Part shown: piece after piece, positions 36,870 to 46,751 of the stretch
Numbering within the stretch: position 1 is the stretch's first letter
Layout of the letters: each line of letters starts with the position of its first letter
Source: Sporosarcina ureae
Lineage (GTDB): Bacteria > Bacillota > Bacilli > Bacillales_A > Planococcaceae
Length of the DNA: 64,000 nt
Direction: 5' to 3'
NCBI RefSeq assembly: GCF_002109325.1
Contig: NZ_CP015348.1
Span: 523,501 to 587,500 of the forward strand
Made by a program: the position numbers and the translations under genes
The notes under the pieces: model-generated
Told to the model about the DNA's origin: nothing
What the model saw: the letters and a program-made list of their open reading frames with translations, nothing else
The model's database searches: none

Positions 36870-39494
36870 TCACTTTGTTTCGTACCAAGACTTGCCATAA
36901 TTCCAATCGACTTTCAATGGAACGTCAAGTTGGATTGTTTGTTCCATGACTTCCGGTACGATTTCTTTTAATTTTTCCAGTTCGTCCAAAGGTGCTTCAA
37001 AGATTAATTCATCATGCACTTGAAGGAGCATTCGTGCTTGCATATTTTCTTTTTCGAGTCTGGCATCCATATCGATCATTGCTTGCTTAATGATGTCTGC
37101 TGCAGTCCCTTGAATCGGCGTGTTCATCGCTGTACGTTCAGCAAAGCCACGCAAGTTGAAATTGGAACTTGTAATATCCGGCAAATACCGTCTGCGTTTC
37201 AAAAGTGTCGTTACATAGCCTTTTAGCTTGGCATCCGTAATACTGTCATCCATGTATTGCTTGACGCCTGGGAAGCTCGCCAAATACGTATCGATAAATT
37301 CCCCTGCTTCTTTACGAGTAATATTTAAACTTTGTGATAATCCATAATCACTGATTCCATAGACAATACCAAAGTTGACGGCTTTTGCTGCGCGACGCAT
37401 ATTGCTATCGACTTCTTCTTGCTTGACACCAAAAACATCCATTGCGGTTTTCGTATGAATATCCGCACCTTGCCGGAATGCTTCAATCAATTTTTCATCT
37501 TGCGAAATATGTGCAAGTACACGCAATTCAATTTGTGAATAGTCGGCCGCAAACATAATCCATTCTGTTTCTGATGGAATGAATGCCGCACGTATTTTAC
37601 GTCCTTCTTCTAAACGGATCGGGATGTTCTGCAAGTTCGGATTGATCGAGCTCAATCTCCCCGTCTGTGTTAAAGCCTGTTGGAAACGTGTGTGGATCTT
37701 TCCGTCTTCATGGATCTCTTTCGTTAGTCCTTCAATATATGTTGAATTTAATTTACCAAGCTGTCGATATAATAAAATATGTTGAATGATTTCATGTTCA
37801 CTTTCAAGCTTCTCTAGCACATCCGCAGCTGTTGAGTAACCTGTCTTTGTTTTCTTGATCGGAGTTAAACCGATTTTCTCAAACAGAATAACGCCCAGCT
37901 GTTTAGGCGAGTTGATATTGAATTTCTCACCAGCCATTTCGTAAATCGTCTTCTCAATGACTGCGAGACGTTCCGATAGCTGTTCTCCGATCGTTGCTAG
38001 CACATCCACATCCGTTTTCACACCGGTTACTTCCATTTTACCTAGGATCTTTGCCAAAGGTAGTTCCAAGTCATGGAACAAGTCTTGCTGTTCATTGTCT
38101 TCTAACTGTTTTGTGACGATTGGGAACAGTTCCCACACTGCATGTGCTTTTCGCGCGGTATGGATGGCAAGTTGTTCAGATGCCGGTACAGTCCGTTTAG
38201 CACCTTTGCCATAGACTGCTTCATCGCTTTCTACACCATGGTAGCCAAATGAACGTGCGATTTCAGAGACTTCATTCGTTGAAAATGAAGGATTGACGAT
38301 GTACGCCGCCAGCATGAGATCGAATTCTGCACCGTTTAGTTCCATGCCAAGTCGTGCAATCGCTGCATAGGCTGATTTAGAATCCGAAACGTATTTACGA
38401 GTAGCATGATCAGAGATCCAGTTCTTAAAGAGATCAGAGGATGTAGCTAATTCTATAGAAAGAAAGTACGTATCTGTTTCATTCGATAGTCCAATACCTA
38501 AAATATCTTCGGATAAATAATTATCCCCATCTATTTCGACATGTAGAGACATCGTATCCGTCAGCATCGCTGAAGTAATTTCTTCTACAGTGTGAACGGC
38601 AATTTCTTCTAGTGGTTGAACTTCGATAGGTGCATCCATCTTTTCAAGTAATGATTTAAATTGTAACTCTTTATAAAGCTGGATAACTTCTTCTTCATTA
38701 CGACCCGCATAGTCCAAATCGTTCAATGACACCGTAATCGGCGCATGTACTTCAATCGTCGCAAGTTCTTTACTCATGAATGCTTGATCTTTATTATTCA
38801 CAAGATTTTCTTTCATTTTCTTTGCGGTGATTTGATCAATCGATTCATAGACTTTTTCGACGGAACCGTATTCCTTCAATAATTTCAATGCCGTCTTTTC
38901 ACCAATTCCAGGCACGCCGGGGATATTATCAGATGCATCGCCCATCAAACCTTTCATATCGATGATTTGTAACGGTGCAATTCCGTATTTTTCTTCGATA
39001 TGCGCTGGTGTGTATTTTTCGAGATCGGTAATACCTTTTCTTGTAATACATACTGTCGTCTGATCATTCGCAAGTTGTGTTAAGTCTTTATCACCTGAGA
39101 TGATGACAACTTCTGCTTCAGCATCACTGCACTCCCTGCTCAATGTACCGATAATGTCGTCCGCTTCATACAAGTCAAGTTCATACTGTGTAATTCCGAA
39201 TGCTTCAATGAGTTTACGAATGTACGGGAATTGTTCCGATAACTCTGGTGGGGTTTTTTGACGTCCACCTTTATATTCCGTATACGTACTGTGGCGGAAT
39301 GTCGTTTTCCCTGCATCCCACGCCACAATCACATGCGTCGGTTCTTCATTGGCTAAGATAGTCTCCAACATCATCGTAAAACCGTATACCGCATTTGTAT
39401 GAACACCTTTTTCATTCGTTAATAAAGGTAAAGCAAAAAATGCACGGTATGCTAAGCTGTTTCCATCCAATAAGACGACTTTCTGTTTTGTCAA
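36870..39494 (-). CDS. polA: DNA polymerase I
   Basis: 874 aa. 5'-3' exonuclease/flap domain (about 1-290) with DGNSLAYRAFF and DASDNIPGVPGIG; a vestigial 3'-5' exonuclease region (about 300-470) without its acidic residues; polymerase domain with motif A AADYSQIELRVLAH, motif B RRAAKAVNFGIVYG and motif C QVHDELIFE. Fills gaps and removes RNA primers. TTG start (TTGACAAAACAG) with GGAG about 11 nt upstream. A terminator at 39526-39583 separates it from hflC, so it needs its own promoter. Confidence 0.97.
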   Translation of the reverse strand: MTKQKVVLLDGNSLAYRAFFALPLLTNEKGVHTNAVYGFTMMLETILANEEPTHVIVAWDAGKTTFRHSTYTEYKGGRQKTPPELSEQFPYIRKLIEAFGITQYELDLYEADDIIGTLSRECSDAEAEVVIISGDKDLTQLANDQTTVCITRKGITDLEKYTPAHIEEKYGIAPLQIIDMKGLMGDASDNIPGVPGIGEKTALKLLKEYGSVEKVYESIDQITAKKMKENLVNNKDQAFMSKELATIEVHAPITVSLNDLDYAGRNEEEVIQLYKELQFKSLLEKMDAPIEVQPLEEIAVHTVEEITSAMLTDTMSLHVEIDGDNYLSEDILGIGLSNETDTYFLSIELATSSDLFKNWISDHATRKYVSDSKSAYAAIARLGMELNGAEFDLMLAAYIVNPSFSTNEVSEIARSFGYHGVESDEAVYGKGAKRTVPASEQLAIHTARKAHAVWELFPIVTKQLEDNEQQDLFHDLELPLAKILGKMEVTGVKTDVDVLATIGEQLSERLAVIEKTIYEMAGEKFNINSPKQLGVILFEKIGLTPIKKTKTGYSTAADVLEKLESEHEIIQHILLYRQLGKLNSTYIEGLTKEIHEDGKIHTRFQQALTQTGRLSSINPNLQNIPIRLEEGRKIRAAFIPSETEWIMFAADYSQIELRVLAHISQDEKLIEAFRQGADIHTKTAMDVFGVKQEEVDSNMRRAAKAVNFGIVYGISDYGLSQSLNITRKEAGEFIDTYLASFPGVKQYMDDSITDAKLKGYVTTLLKRRRYLPDITSSNFNLRGFAERTAMNTPIQGTAADIIKQAMIDMDARLEKENMQARMLLQVHDELIFEAPLDELEKLKEIVPEVMEQTIQLDVPLKVDWNYGKSWYETK

Positions 39495-39525
39495 AATTCA
39501 TCCCACTCCTTCATGTTCGTCACTA

Positions 39526-39583
39526 TAAAAAAACGTCATTTTCATTTAGTTTACCACGTTTGGCAACTCTAATGAAAATGACG
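39526..39583 (-). terminator. hflKC terminator
   Basis: GCGTCATTTTCATT pairs with AATGAAAATGACG.. across a 24-base loop and ends in seven T on the minus strand. Confidence 0.85.
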
Positions 39584-39592
39584 CACTTATGA

Positions 39593-40618
39593 TTACTCCA
39601 TATTGCCTGTTAATAGCTTGGCATACGGTGAATCTGCCGGAAGAATGATCATCGTTTCATCATTCACGACTTTTGTATAAGACTGAAGTGTTCTATACAG
39701 TTTATAAAACTCAGGATCTTTTGCATACGCGTTGTTATAGATTTTTGCAGCTTCTGCTTCACCTTGCGCCGTTACAATTGCTGCTTCTTTTTTTGCTTTT
39801 GCTAGCATTTCTTGCACTTCACGATCTGTTTCTGCTTCAATCTTCTGCTTCTCTGCATCCCCTTCTGAGAGGTATGATTGAGCAGTCGAATCACGTTCTG
39901 AAATCATCCGTGTATAGATCGATTGTTCGTTTTCTTCCGGTAAGTCGATGCGCTTCATACGGACATCCACTACTTTGATTCCGTAGTTGCCATCATCCAA
40001 GAATTTATTTACTTTTGCTGTGACATCGTCATTTAAACTTCCGCGAGAAGAATCTTCGTCATTGACAACATTGACGTAATCTAGACGTCCCATTTCATTT
40101 CGTACAACAGAGTAAATAAACTCTTCCATTCTCGCTTCCGCATTGACGATATTACGTGCGTTCGAAATCATTTTTGCTGGATCTGTAATATGCCATATTG
40201 CATAATTATCAATGATGATCCGCTTCTTATCTTTTGTATTGATTTCAGCTTCTGACACGTTAGAAGTCATACGGTTTTTCGGCAATGTACTAACACTTTG
40301 AATGAACGGTATTTTCATATTCATACCAGGTTTTTCGATAATTCGTGTAATCTCACCAAACTGACGGACGACACGGTACTCATTCTCTTTTACGATAAAT
40401 AAGTTGGATAACAGAATAACAAGAATCGCAAAAACTACTGTTAGCGAGATAATGAGTTTCGTATACTTTTTCATATCAAATGCTTTTTTCGGTCGCATCT
40501 GTGTAACTTTAGGATCTGATTCCGGCCCTGGCTTCTGTGCACTTCTTTTTTGATCAGTTTCCCCCATCTTCTTGAGGGCATCTTCTATCTTTTTGAAAGG
40601 GTTTTGTTCGTTACTCAT
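39593..40618 (-). CDS. hflC: SPFH-domain protease modulator HflC
   Basis: 341 aa. One membrane helix (about residues 52-74) after a 50-residue cytosolic tail, then a prohibitin/SPFH domain (about 75-260) and a coiled coil (about 240-290, EGDAEKQKIEAETDREVQEM). FIVKENEYRVVRQFG and AIWHITDPAK match HflC. With HflK it encloses FtsH and tunes its proteolysis. The start overlaps the hflK stop by 4 bp (ATGA). Confidence 0.9.
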   Translation of the reverse strand: MSNEQNPFKKIEDALKKMGETDQKRSAQKPGPESDPKVTQMRPKKAFDMKKYTKLIISLTVVFAILVILLSNLFIVKENEYRVVRQFGEITRIIEKPGMNMKIPFIQSVSTLPKNRMTSNVSEAEINTKDKKRIIIDNYAIWHITDPAKMISNARNIVNAEARMEEFIYSVVRNEMGRLDYVNVVNDEDSSRGSLNDDVTAKVNKFLDDGNYGIKVVDVRMKRIDLPEENEQSIYTRMISERDSTAQSYLSEGDAEKQKIEAETDREVQEMLAKAKKEAAIVTAQGEAEAAKIYNNAYAKDPEFYKLYRTLQSYTKVVNDETMIILPADSPYAKLLTGNME

Positions 40619-41592
40619 GAAGCTTTCCCTCCTTTTTCAGCTGACGTATCCTTTTCTTCAGTAACCGGCGGCTGATCTTTTTGCAATTGCTGGAGTGGTA
40701 AGTACTTCATCGTTTCTCCGCTATCATTCATAATATAAAGATTCGCTTTAGGAAGAACTTGCTCCAATGTCTCTAGAATCAGACGCTCACGTGTGATGTC
40801 TTTACTTTTTGCATATTCATTATACAAATCGGTGAATACCGCTACATCACCACGTGCTTGTTCAATACGCGCAGTCTTTTTCCCTTGTGCTTGTGATTTG
40901 ATCGCATCACGTTCACCAATTGCTTCTTTCGTTCTCTGGTTTTCATATTTCTTCGCTTCGTTAATTTTTGTATTCTTCGTTTCACGCGCATCCGTTACAG
41001 CGGTAAATGCCGCACGTACTTCTGCGTTCGGTAATTCAACGTCTTGCAATTTTACGCCTTGTACTGCGACACCGATATCATATTTCTCTACTAAACTAGT
41101 CAATAAATCACGTGTCTTCGCTTCAATTTCAGCTTTTCCGTCCGTTAACGCGGCATCGATTGTGGAACTACCGATAACAGAACGAATAGAAGCAGATGCT
41201 GCATCTCTTAAGATTTCAATAGGATCTTCTGCATTGAATAAATACTTCTTCGGATCCACAATACGCCATTGTACTGTTAGATCGGTCAGAACGATATATT
41301 CATCACCTGTAATCATCTTCGTTTCCTTATCTACGATTTCACCCGATTTATCTTGCTTGTAACCGAAATGGATACTATACGTTTCCTTGGATAAAATCTC
41401 TGTTTTTTGAATCGGCCACGGCAATTTGAAATGTAGACCTGAGTCCGTTACAGGTGCACCCGCTTGTCCAAATGAAATGACGACAGCTTGTTCAGACTCG
41501 TCAACTGTGTACCATGTAGTAAAGACGATCAACAAAAGTAATAATCCAGTGATAAACAAACCGATTGTCACTAGGATCCTTTTTGTGCTCAT
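40615..41592 (-). CDS. hflK: SPFH-domain protease modulator HflK
   Basis: 325 aa. Membrane helix at about residues 7-28, then SPFH domain with YTVDESEQAVVISFG, VQWRIVDPKKYLFN and VQGVKLQDVELP, and a coiled coil near residues 200-250. Lacks the long Gly/Pro-rich N-terminus of E. coli HflK. Membrane partner of HflC and FtsH. The hflKC pair sits between phoR and polA, where B. subtilis has neither gene. AAGGGGGA precedes the ATG. Confidence 0.9.
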   Translation of the reverse strand: MSTKRILVTIGLFITGLLLLLIVFTTWYTVDESEQAVVISFGQAGAPVTDSGLHFKLPWPIQKTEILSKETYSIHFGYKQDKSGEIVDKETKMITGDEYIVLTDLTVQWRIVDPKKYLFNAEDPIEILRDAASASIRSVIGSSTIDAALTDGKAEIEAKTRDLLTSLVEKYDIGVAVQGVKLQDVELPNAEVRAAFTAVTDARETKNTKINEAKKYENQRTKEAIGERDAIKSQAQGKKTARIEQARGDVAVFTDLYNEYAKSKDITRERLILETLEQVLPKANLYIMNDSGETMKYLPLQQLQKDQPPVTEEKDTSAEKGGKAS

Positions 41593-41661
41593 ATCTGTTC
41601 CCCCTTTTCTATGTATAACTACTGTACGGAACAGTAGTCAAATAAGTTTCAACTTTCTTTA

Positions 41662-43077
41662 CTACTGTTGTTCATGGATAGGCAAGTGTATGCGGAAAAC
41701 CGTGCCGACACCGACTTCACTTTCTACTGTGACGATTCCATGATGTGCTTCCACTATGTGTTTAACAATTGCCAGACCTAGCCCTGTCCCGCCTGACTCT
41801 CTACTTCTAGCGCGATCTACACGATAAAAACGTTCAAATAAACGTGGTAATTCTGATGGCATGATACCTATTCCTTGATCGCGAACCGTAATTTCCACGT
41901 ACTCCTCTACTTCTTCCACCAAAACTGTCACTATCGTTTCTTCTTGTGAATAGGCAATCGCATTATTTAATAAATTCACCATCACTTGTACTAAACGATC
42001 ATGATCGGCAGGAATCATTACTTGTTGCGGAATATGCAAATCGATACGCATATCTTTTTCCTGAACTTTTGCTTGTACAATTTTGATGGATTGCTGAACA
42101 ACGTCAACCAAATCGACAGGTTTTCGTGTAATTTCAAAACTGCCTCGTTCCATGCTGGACAAGCGCAATAAATCCTCGATCAATAATTGCAAACGATTAC
42201 TTTCTTTATACATGATCTCCAGGAATTCACGTTTGGTAACAGGATCTTCTACCGCTCCGTCTAGCAACATTTCTGAAAAACCTTTAATAGACGTAACAGG
42301 TGTTTTGAGTTCATGAGAGACATTAGCCACAAAATCTTTGCGCACTTGCTCAAGTCGAACTAGCTCTGTAATATCATGCATAATAATCACAATTCCGAGC
42401 CAGTTACCATTCTCACCAATTACAGGAGCTCCATATACTTCTAAATGACAAATACCTTCCTCAAGCAATACTTTCGATTGGAATGTACGCACTTCTTCCG
42501 TCAAGAAAATCTTTTCAATTTCAATTTCAATATCTGAAGGTAATCCAATATCTTTAAATGTTTTCCCCATCAGTTCTTCACCGTCACGATGAAAAGTTTC
42601 TTCAAACACGCGATTGACTAAGTTCACTGCGCCATGTCTGCCGAACATCAGGAGACTACTGCCAATGCTACTAACCAATGTTTTTAAGCGCTCCTGCTCC
42701 ATTGCACGAAGCGCAAAGTTGCCTTGTAGTTTCTGTGCGACTGTATTGATTGAATTCGTCAGTTGGTAGTTCATCTCACTGTCTTCATTATTTGCTCTTG
42801 CCAAGTAATTCCCCTGCGCCAACTGATGCGCAACACCCATGAAGTGGTCAATCGGTTGAACATACTGTTGAATAATCTTCGCCAACACGAACATCATGAC
42901 TATAAACACTAGGACGAGCGTGAACAGTAAGTAGACCCAATACGTTTGTTGTATGCCCGCATCCACATTTTCTCCGAATAAATGAAAAAATTGTCCTAAG
43001 ATAATTCCTAGCACAATTAACAGAATGGATAAAATGACCGCGGAAGCCGTTAAGAGTTTTGTATAATAGTTCTTCAT
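41662..43077 (-). CDS. phoR: Phosphate-regulon sensor histidine kinase PhoR, short form
   Basis: 471 aa versus about 580 in B. subtilis. Two membrane helices (about 8-30 and 48-68) enclose only about 17 residues, so the extracytoplasmic PAS-like domain is missing. HAMP (about 70-120), PAS (about 125-240), HisKA with SHELKTP (His255) and HATPase with GTGLGLAIVKHI follow. Autophosphorylates and passes phosphate to PhoP. The ATG directly abuts the phoP stop. Confidence 0.92.
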   Translation of the reverse strand: MKNYYTKLLTASAVILSILLIVLGIILGQFFHLFGENVDAGIQQTYWVYLLFTLVLVFIVMMFVLAKIIQQYVQPIDHFMGVAHQLAQGNYLARANNEDSEMNYQLTNSINTVAQKLQGNFALRAMEQERLKTLVSSIGSSLLMFGRHGAVNLVNRVFEETFHRDGEELMGKTFKDIGLPSDIEIEIEKIFLTEEVRTFQSKVLLEEGICHLEVYGAPVIGENGNWLGIVIIMHDITELVRLEQVRKDFVANVSHELKTPVTSIKGFSEMLLDGAVEDPVTKREFLEIMYKESNRLQLLIEDLLRLSSMERGSFEITRKPVDLVDVVQQSIKIVQAKVQEKDMRIDLHIPQQVMIPADHDRLVQVMVNLLNNAIAYSQEETIVTVLVEEVEEYVEITVRDQGIGIMPSELPRLFERFYRVDRARSRESGGTGLGLAIVKHIVEAHHGIVTVESEVGVGTVFRIHLPIHEQQ

Positions 43078-43779
43078 CTAGTTTTGCTCCCCGAACTTGT
43101 AGCCAACGCCTCTCATTGTTTTGATATAGCGCGGCTTTCTCGTATTTTCTTCGATTTTATCGCGCAGATGACTAACATGTACGTCGACAATTCGTGTATC
43201 TCCCGCAAAGTCATAATTCCAGACAGCTTGAAGTAGCTGATCTCGAGTGAATACGCGATGTGGATTCTTCATAAAATAAACGAGCAACTCAAATTCTTTC
43301 GGCGTGAACTCGAGTAGTTGGTTATCTAAATAGACTTCCATGCGTTCAGGATAGACTGTCAATTGACCCGCTATCAATTTCTTTTCCACTGTATTCTTAC
43401 GTTCTCCTGTTCGCCTCAAAACTGCACGTACTCTAGCTGCCACTTCACGGGGACTGAAAGGTTTAGTCATATAATCATCGGCGCCCATTTCAAGTCCAAT
43501 GATTTTATCCATTTCTTCTCCTTTGGCGGTTAACATAATGATGGGTGTTTCAATGTCTTGTTTTCTCAACATACGGCAGACTTCTAAACCGTCTATTTTG
43601 GGCAACATTAAATCCAAAATAATCAAATCGGGGTGTTCATCCAACACTTTTTCTATCGCTTCTTCTCCATCATTCGCAAGTACCGTTACGAAGTTTGCTT
43701 GTTGCAATGTAAATTCAATCAGCTTTTGAATGGATTGCTCATCTTCTACAATCAAAATCTTTTGTTGTTTAGTTTCCAT
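43078..43779 (-). CDS. phoP: Phosphate-regulon response regulator PhoP
   Basis: 233 aa. Receiver domain (1-120) with phospho-Asp in LILDLMLPKIDG, then winged-helix domain with TPKEFELLVYF and DTRIVDVHVSHLRDKIE. Start METKQQK is set by AGGA 8 nt upstream; the TTG two codons earlier is too close. It overlaps the MaoC-like gene by 11 bp and abuts phoR. Expected to activate pst and other Pho genes on phosphate shortage. Confidence 0.95.
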   Translation of the reverse strand: METKQQKILIVEDEQSIQKLIEFTLQQANFVTVLANDGEEAIEKVLDEHPDLIILDLMLPKIDGLEVCRMLRKQDIETPIIMLTAKGEEMDKIIGLEMGADDYMTKPFSPREVAARVRAVLRRTGERKNTVEKKLIAGQLTVYPERMEVYLDNQLLEFTPKEFELLVYFMKNPHRVFTRDQLLQAVWNYDFAGDTRIVDVHVSHLRDKIEENTRKPRYIKTMRGVGYKFGEQN

Positions 43780-44254
43780 CCGCAAGTTCCTGTGTCTGGC
43801 TTTGTTTAGAAGGAAGCTTTTGTGGGGCGATGACCACTATTTCTCCACTCATTACTCGCTCACCTTCTTGATCCGTTGCATCCACTTGAATCGTTACTTG
43901 GTTCATTGCAACGTCAAGCTTCGTAACTTCTAGGACGAATTCTACAATAGCATAGTGGTAGACCGGTTTAGGGAAATGCAATTGTTGGTTAATGATATGT
44001 GCACCTGGTCCCGGCATGTGTTTGGAAATAGCCGCCGTAACAATCCCGGTCAACATGATAGGCGGTACAATCGGCTGTCCATATATCGTCTCCGCTGCAT
44101 AATCATGTTGTAAATAAAGCGGATTCGCATCGTTTGTCAATCCTAGATACAGCATTAAATCTTTATCCTCGATCTTTTCGGTCAAATGTAGCCTCTCACC
44201 TAGATCTAACTCCGTTATATCTTTTCCTATAGCCTTACGTTTGCTTTTCAACAA
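43769..44254 (-). CDS. MaoC-like (R)-hydratase hotdog-fold protein
   Basis: 161 aa hotdog-fold protein. The hydratase segment DANPLYLQHDYAAET carries the Asp/His pair of MaoC-type (R)-specific enoyl-CoA hydratases. TTG start with GAGGAGG 7 nt upstream. It overlaps phoP and is therefore in the phoPR transcript; a candidate -10 (TATAAT, 44318-44323) lies upstream. The acyl substrate is unknown, and no fatty-acid genes lie beside it. Confidence 0.78.
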   Translation of the reverse strand: MLKSKRKAIGKDITELDLGERLHLTEKIEDKDLMLYLGLTNDANPLYLQHDYAAETIYGQPIVPPIMLTGIVTAAISKHMPGPGAHIINQQLHFPKPVYHYAIVEFVLEVTKLDVAMNQVTIQVDATDQEGERVMSGEIVVIAPQKLPSKQSQTQELADGN

Positions 44255-44354
44255 ATAATCTCCTCCTCTATTTCTTCAATCTTCAATGAAAAAGCTGAAA
44301 ATTACTTCAATAAGTAAATTATAACAATCCGTTCTTCAAAAATCGAGTTAACAC

Positions 44355-44392
44355 GAAAAAAGATCGAACAGCCAAATAGCCGTTCGATCTTC
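44355..44392 (-). terminator. citZ-icd-mdh operon terminator
   Basis: GATCGAAC.GCT/AGC.GTTCGATC stem followed by six T on the minus strand, 12 nt after mdh. Confidence 0.9.
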
Positions 44393-44403
44393 AACCTATA
44401 CGC

Positions 44404-45342
44404 TTACACTAGAACACTCATTACAGTACGTACAGAATCAGCAGACTTTTGAAGTCCAATCTTCTCATCGTCAGTTAATTCAAGTTCTATGATTCTTTCA
44501 ATACCGCCTGCACCTAGAACAGTCGGTACGCCTAGATAAATGCCATTCATGCCATATTCGCCTTCTAAGAATGCGATAGATGGCAATACACGTTTTTGAT
44601 CTTTCAAAATAGCTTCTGTCATTTCAACTAACGCAGCGGCTGGCGCATAATACGCAGACCCATTGCCTAACAAGTTGACGATTTCAGCTCCACCTTTACG
44701 CGTACGATTCACAATTTCTTCTAAGCGACCAGCTGAGATCAAGTTTTCTAATGGTACACCACCAGCAGTAGAATAACGTACTAGAGGTACCATATCGTCT
44801 CCGTGCCCACCCAATACGAAGCCCGTCACGTCTTTTACCGACAGGTTTAATTCCTGCGCGACAAACGTACGGAAACGAGCCGTATCAAGTACACCCGATT
44901 GACCGATTACACGTTCTTTAGGGAATCCTGATTCTTTGTAGACTGTATACGTCATCGCATCAACCGGATTCGTCAAGACGATGATTTTCGTGTCAGGAGA
45001 ATACTTCACAATTTCAGCTGTTACGGATTTCATTACTTTTTGATTTGTCTGTACTAAGTCGTCACGGCTCATTCCAGGTTTACGCGCAATACCTGCAGTA
45101 ATTACCACTACATCAGAATCTTTCGTATCTTCGTAATTGGATGTACCAATGATGTTGGCATCAAACCCTTGAACCGGACCAGCTTCCAACATGTCCAATG
45201 CTTTGCCTTTCGTAGGATTTTCCATAGCTGGAATATCTACGATGACGACATCACATAATTCTTTTTGAGCTAAAAGGAATGCAGTTGTTGCTCCAGTAAA
45301 ACCAGATCCGATAACCGATACTTTTTTACGCTTCAATGACAT
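44404..45342 (-). CDS. mdh: Malate dehydrogenase
   Basis: 312 aa LDH-type malate dehydrogenase oxidising malate to oxaloacetate with [18 protein letters not shown] binds NAD, GLxxR-type substrate residues lie in [10 protein letters not shown] and the catalytic histidine in [17 protein letters not shown] is the start: AAAGGAG lies 8 nt upstream, and 17 upstream codons have no site. Last of citZ-icd-mdh. Confidence 0.96.
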   Translation of the reverse strand: MSLKRKKVSVIGSGFTGATTAFLLAQKELCDVVIVDIPAMENPTKGKALDMLEAGPVQGFDANIIGTSNYEDTKDSDVVVITAGIARKPGMSRDDLVQTNQKVMKSVTAEIVKYSPDTKIIVLTNPVDAMTYTVYKESGFPKERVIGQSGVLDTARFRTFVAQELNLSVKDVTGFVLGGHGDDMVPLVRYSTAGGVPLENLISAGRLEEIVNRTRKGGAEIVNLLGNGSAYYAPAAALVEMTEAILKDQKRVLPSIAFLEGEYGMNGIYLGVPTVLGAGGIERIIELELTDDEKIGLQKSADSVRTVMSVLV

Positions 45343-45411
45343 GCAAAACTCTCCTTTGTCAGAACAATATAGTAGAAAGAGGAGGATTTTCATCCCCCTC
45401 TCGTTTACTTC

Positions 45412-46680
45412 TTATAGGTTTTTGATTAATTCGTCAGCGAATCCAGAAGTGCTTACTTCTTCTGCATTGTCCATTAGACGTGCGAAGTCGTATGTCACTA
45501 CTTTAGATGCGATAGACTTTTCGATAGAAGCAGTGATTAGATCAGCTGCTTCAGTCCAGCCAAGGTGTTGAAGCATCATAGTGCCTGATAGCAATAGGGA
45601 TGAAGGGTTAACTTTATCCAGTCCTGCATATTTAGGTGCTGTACCATGAGTCGCTTCAAAGATTGCATGACCTGTTTCGTAGTTAATGTTCGCTCCCGGA
45701 GCAATTCCGATTCCGCCTACTTGTGCAGCAAGAGCATCAGAAATATAGTCTCCGTTCAAGTTCATTGTAGCTACTACGTCGAACTCTTTAGGACGAGTAA
45801 GGATTTGTTGCAAGAAGATATCAGCAATTGCATCTTTAACGATGATTTTGCCAGCAGCTTCTGCATCAGATTGTGCTTTGTTCGCAGCATCTGTTCCTTC
45901 TGCGTCTTTAATGCGGTCATATTGCTTCCAAGTGAATACTTTGTCGCCGAATTCTTCTTCAGCTAACTCGTAAGCCCAGCTTGCGAATGCGCCTTCTGTG
46001 AACTTCATAATGTTACCTTTGTGTACAATTGTTAGAGACTTGCGTCCTTCTTCAATTGTATAGTTCATTGCAGCACGTACTAAACGCTTCGTACCTTCTT
46101 CAGAAATTGGTTTGATACCAAGACCAGAAGTTTCAGGGAAACGAATATTTTTAACACCTAATTCAGTTTGAAGGAAGTTAACTAATTTTTTCGCTTCGTC
46201 AGAACCTTTTTGGTACTCGATCCCAGCATAGATATCTTCAGTGTTTTCACGGAAAATAACCATGTCACAATCCTCAGGACGTTTCACGGGTGAAGGTACT
46301 CCTTCGAAATAACGAACCGGACGCAAGCAAGTGTAAAGATCTAGTTCTTGACGTAGTGCTACGTTCAATGAACGGAATCCTCCACCGATCGGCGTAGTAA
46401 GTGGCCCTTTAATCGCAATTAGATATTCTTCAATTGTGTCAAGAGTTTCTTTTGGAAGCCAGTCACCAGTTTCGTTGAATGCCTTTTCTCCTGCAAGAAC
46501 TTCTAACCAATTAATCTTCTTTTTTCCGTCATAAGCTTTTTCAACAGCTGCTTCGATTACGCGTGAAGCTGCATGCCAAATATCCGGACCTGTGCCATCG
46601 CCTATAATGAAAGGAATCGTTGCGTGATCTGGGACGTTTAAAACACCGTTAGTTACTGTAATCTTTCCATCATTAGCCAT
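45412..46680 (-). CDS. icd: NADP-dependent isocitrate dehydrogenase
   Basis: 422 aa. Forms 2-oxoglutarate and NADPH in the TCA cycle. Isocitrate-binding loop [13 protein letters not shown] with the regulatory serine position, [15 protein letters not shown] and the C-terminal [16 protein letters not shown] are characteristic. Start MANDGK has AGGAGG about 9 nt upstream; 19 extra upstream codons are rejected. Between citZ and mdh, about 70 nt from each. Confidence 0.97.
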   Translation of the reverse strand: MANDGKITVTNGVLNVPDHATIPFIIGDGTGPDIWHAASRVIEAAVEKAYDGKKKINWLEVLAGEKAFNETGDWLPKETLDTIEEYLIAIKGPLTTPIGGGFRSLNVALRQELDLYTCLRPVRYFEGVPSPVKRPEDCDMVIFRENTEDIYAGIEYQKGSDEAKKLVNFLQTELGVKNIRFPETSGLGIKPISEEGTKRLVRAAMNYTIEEGRKSLTIVHKGNIMKFTEGAFASWAYELAEEEFGDKVFTWKQYDRIKDAEGTDAANKAQSDAEAAGKIIVKDAIADIFLQQILTRPKEFDVVATMNLNGDYISDALAAQVGGIGIAPGANINYETGHAIFEATHGTAPKYAGLDKVNPSSLLLSGTMMLQHLGWTEAADLITASIEKSIASKVVTYDFARLMDNAEEVSTSGFADELIKNL

Positions 46681-46751
46681 TATTGATATCCTCCTGAGTT
46701 CAAAATCAGTGGGCCGGTATACGAGATACCGCCCCACGAATTTACTTTTTT

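Noticed and set aside
40793..41362. 189-codon plus-strand frame opposite hflK
   Set aside because: Antisense shadow of a well-supported SPFH gene; composition is that of a reversed coding strand and no start signal precedes it.
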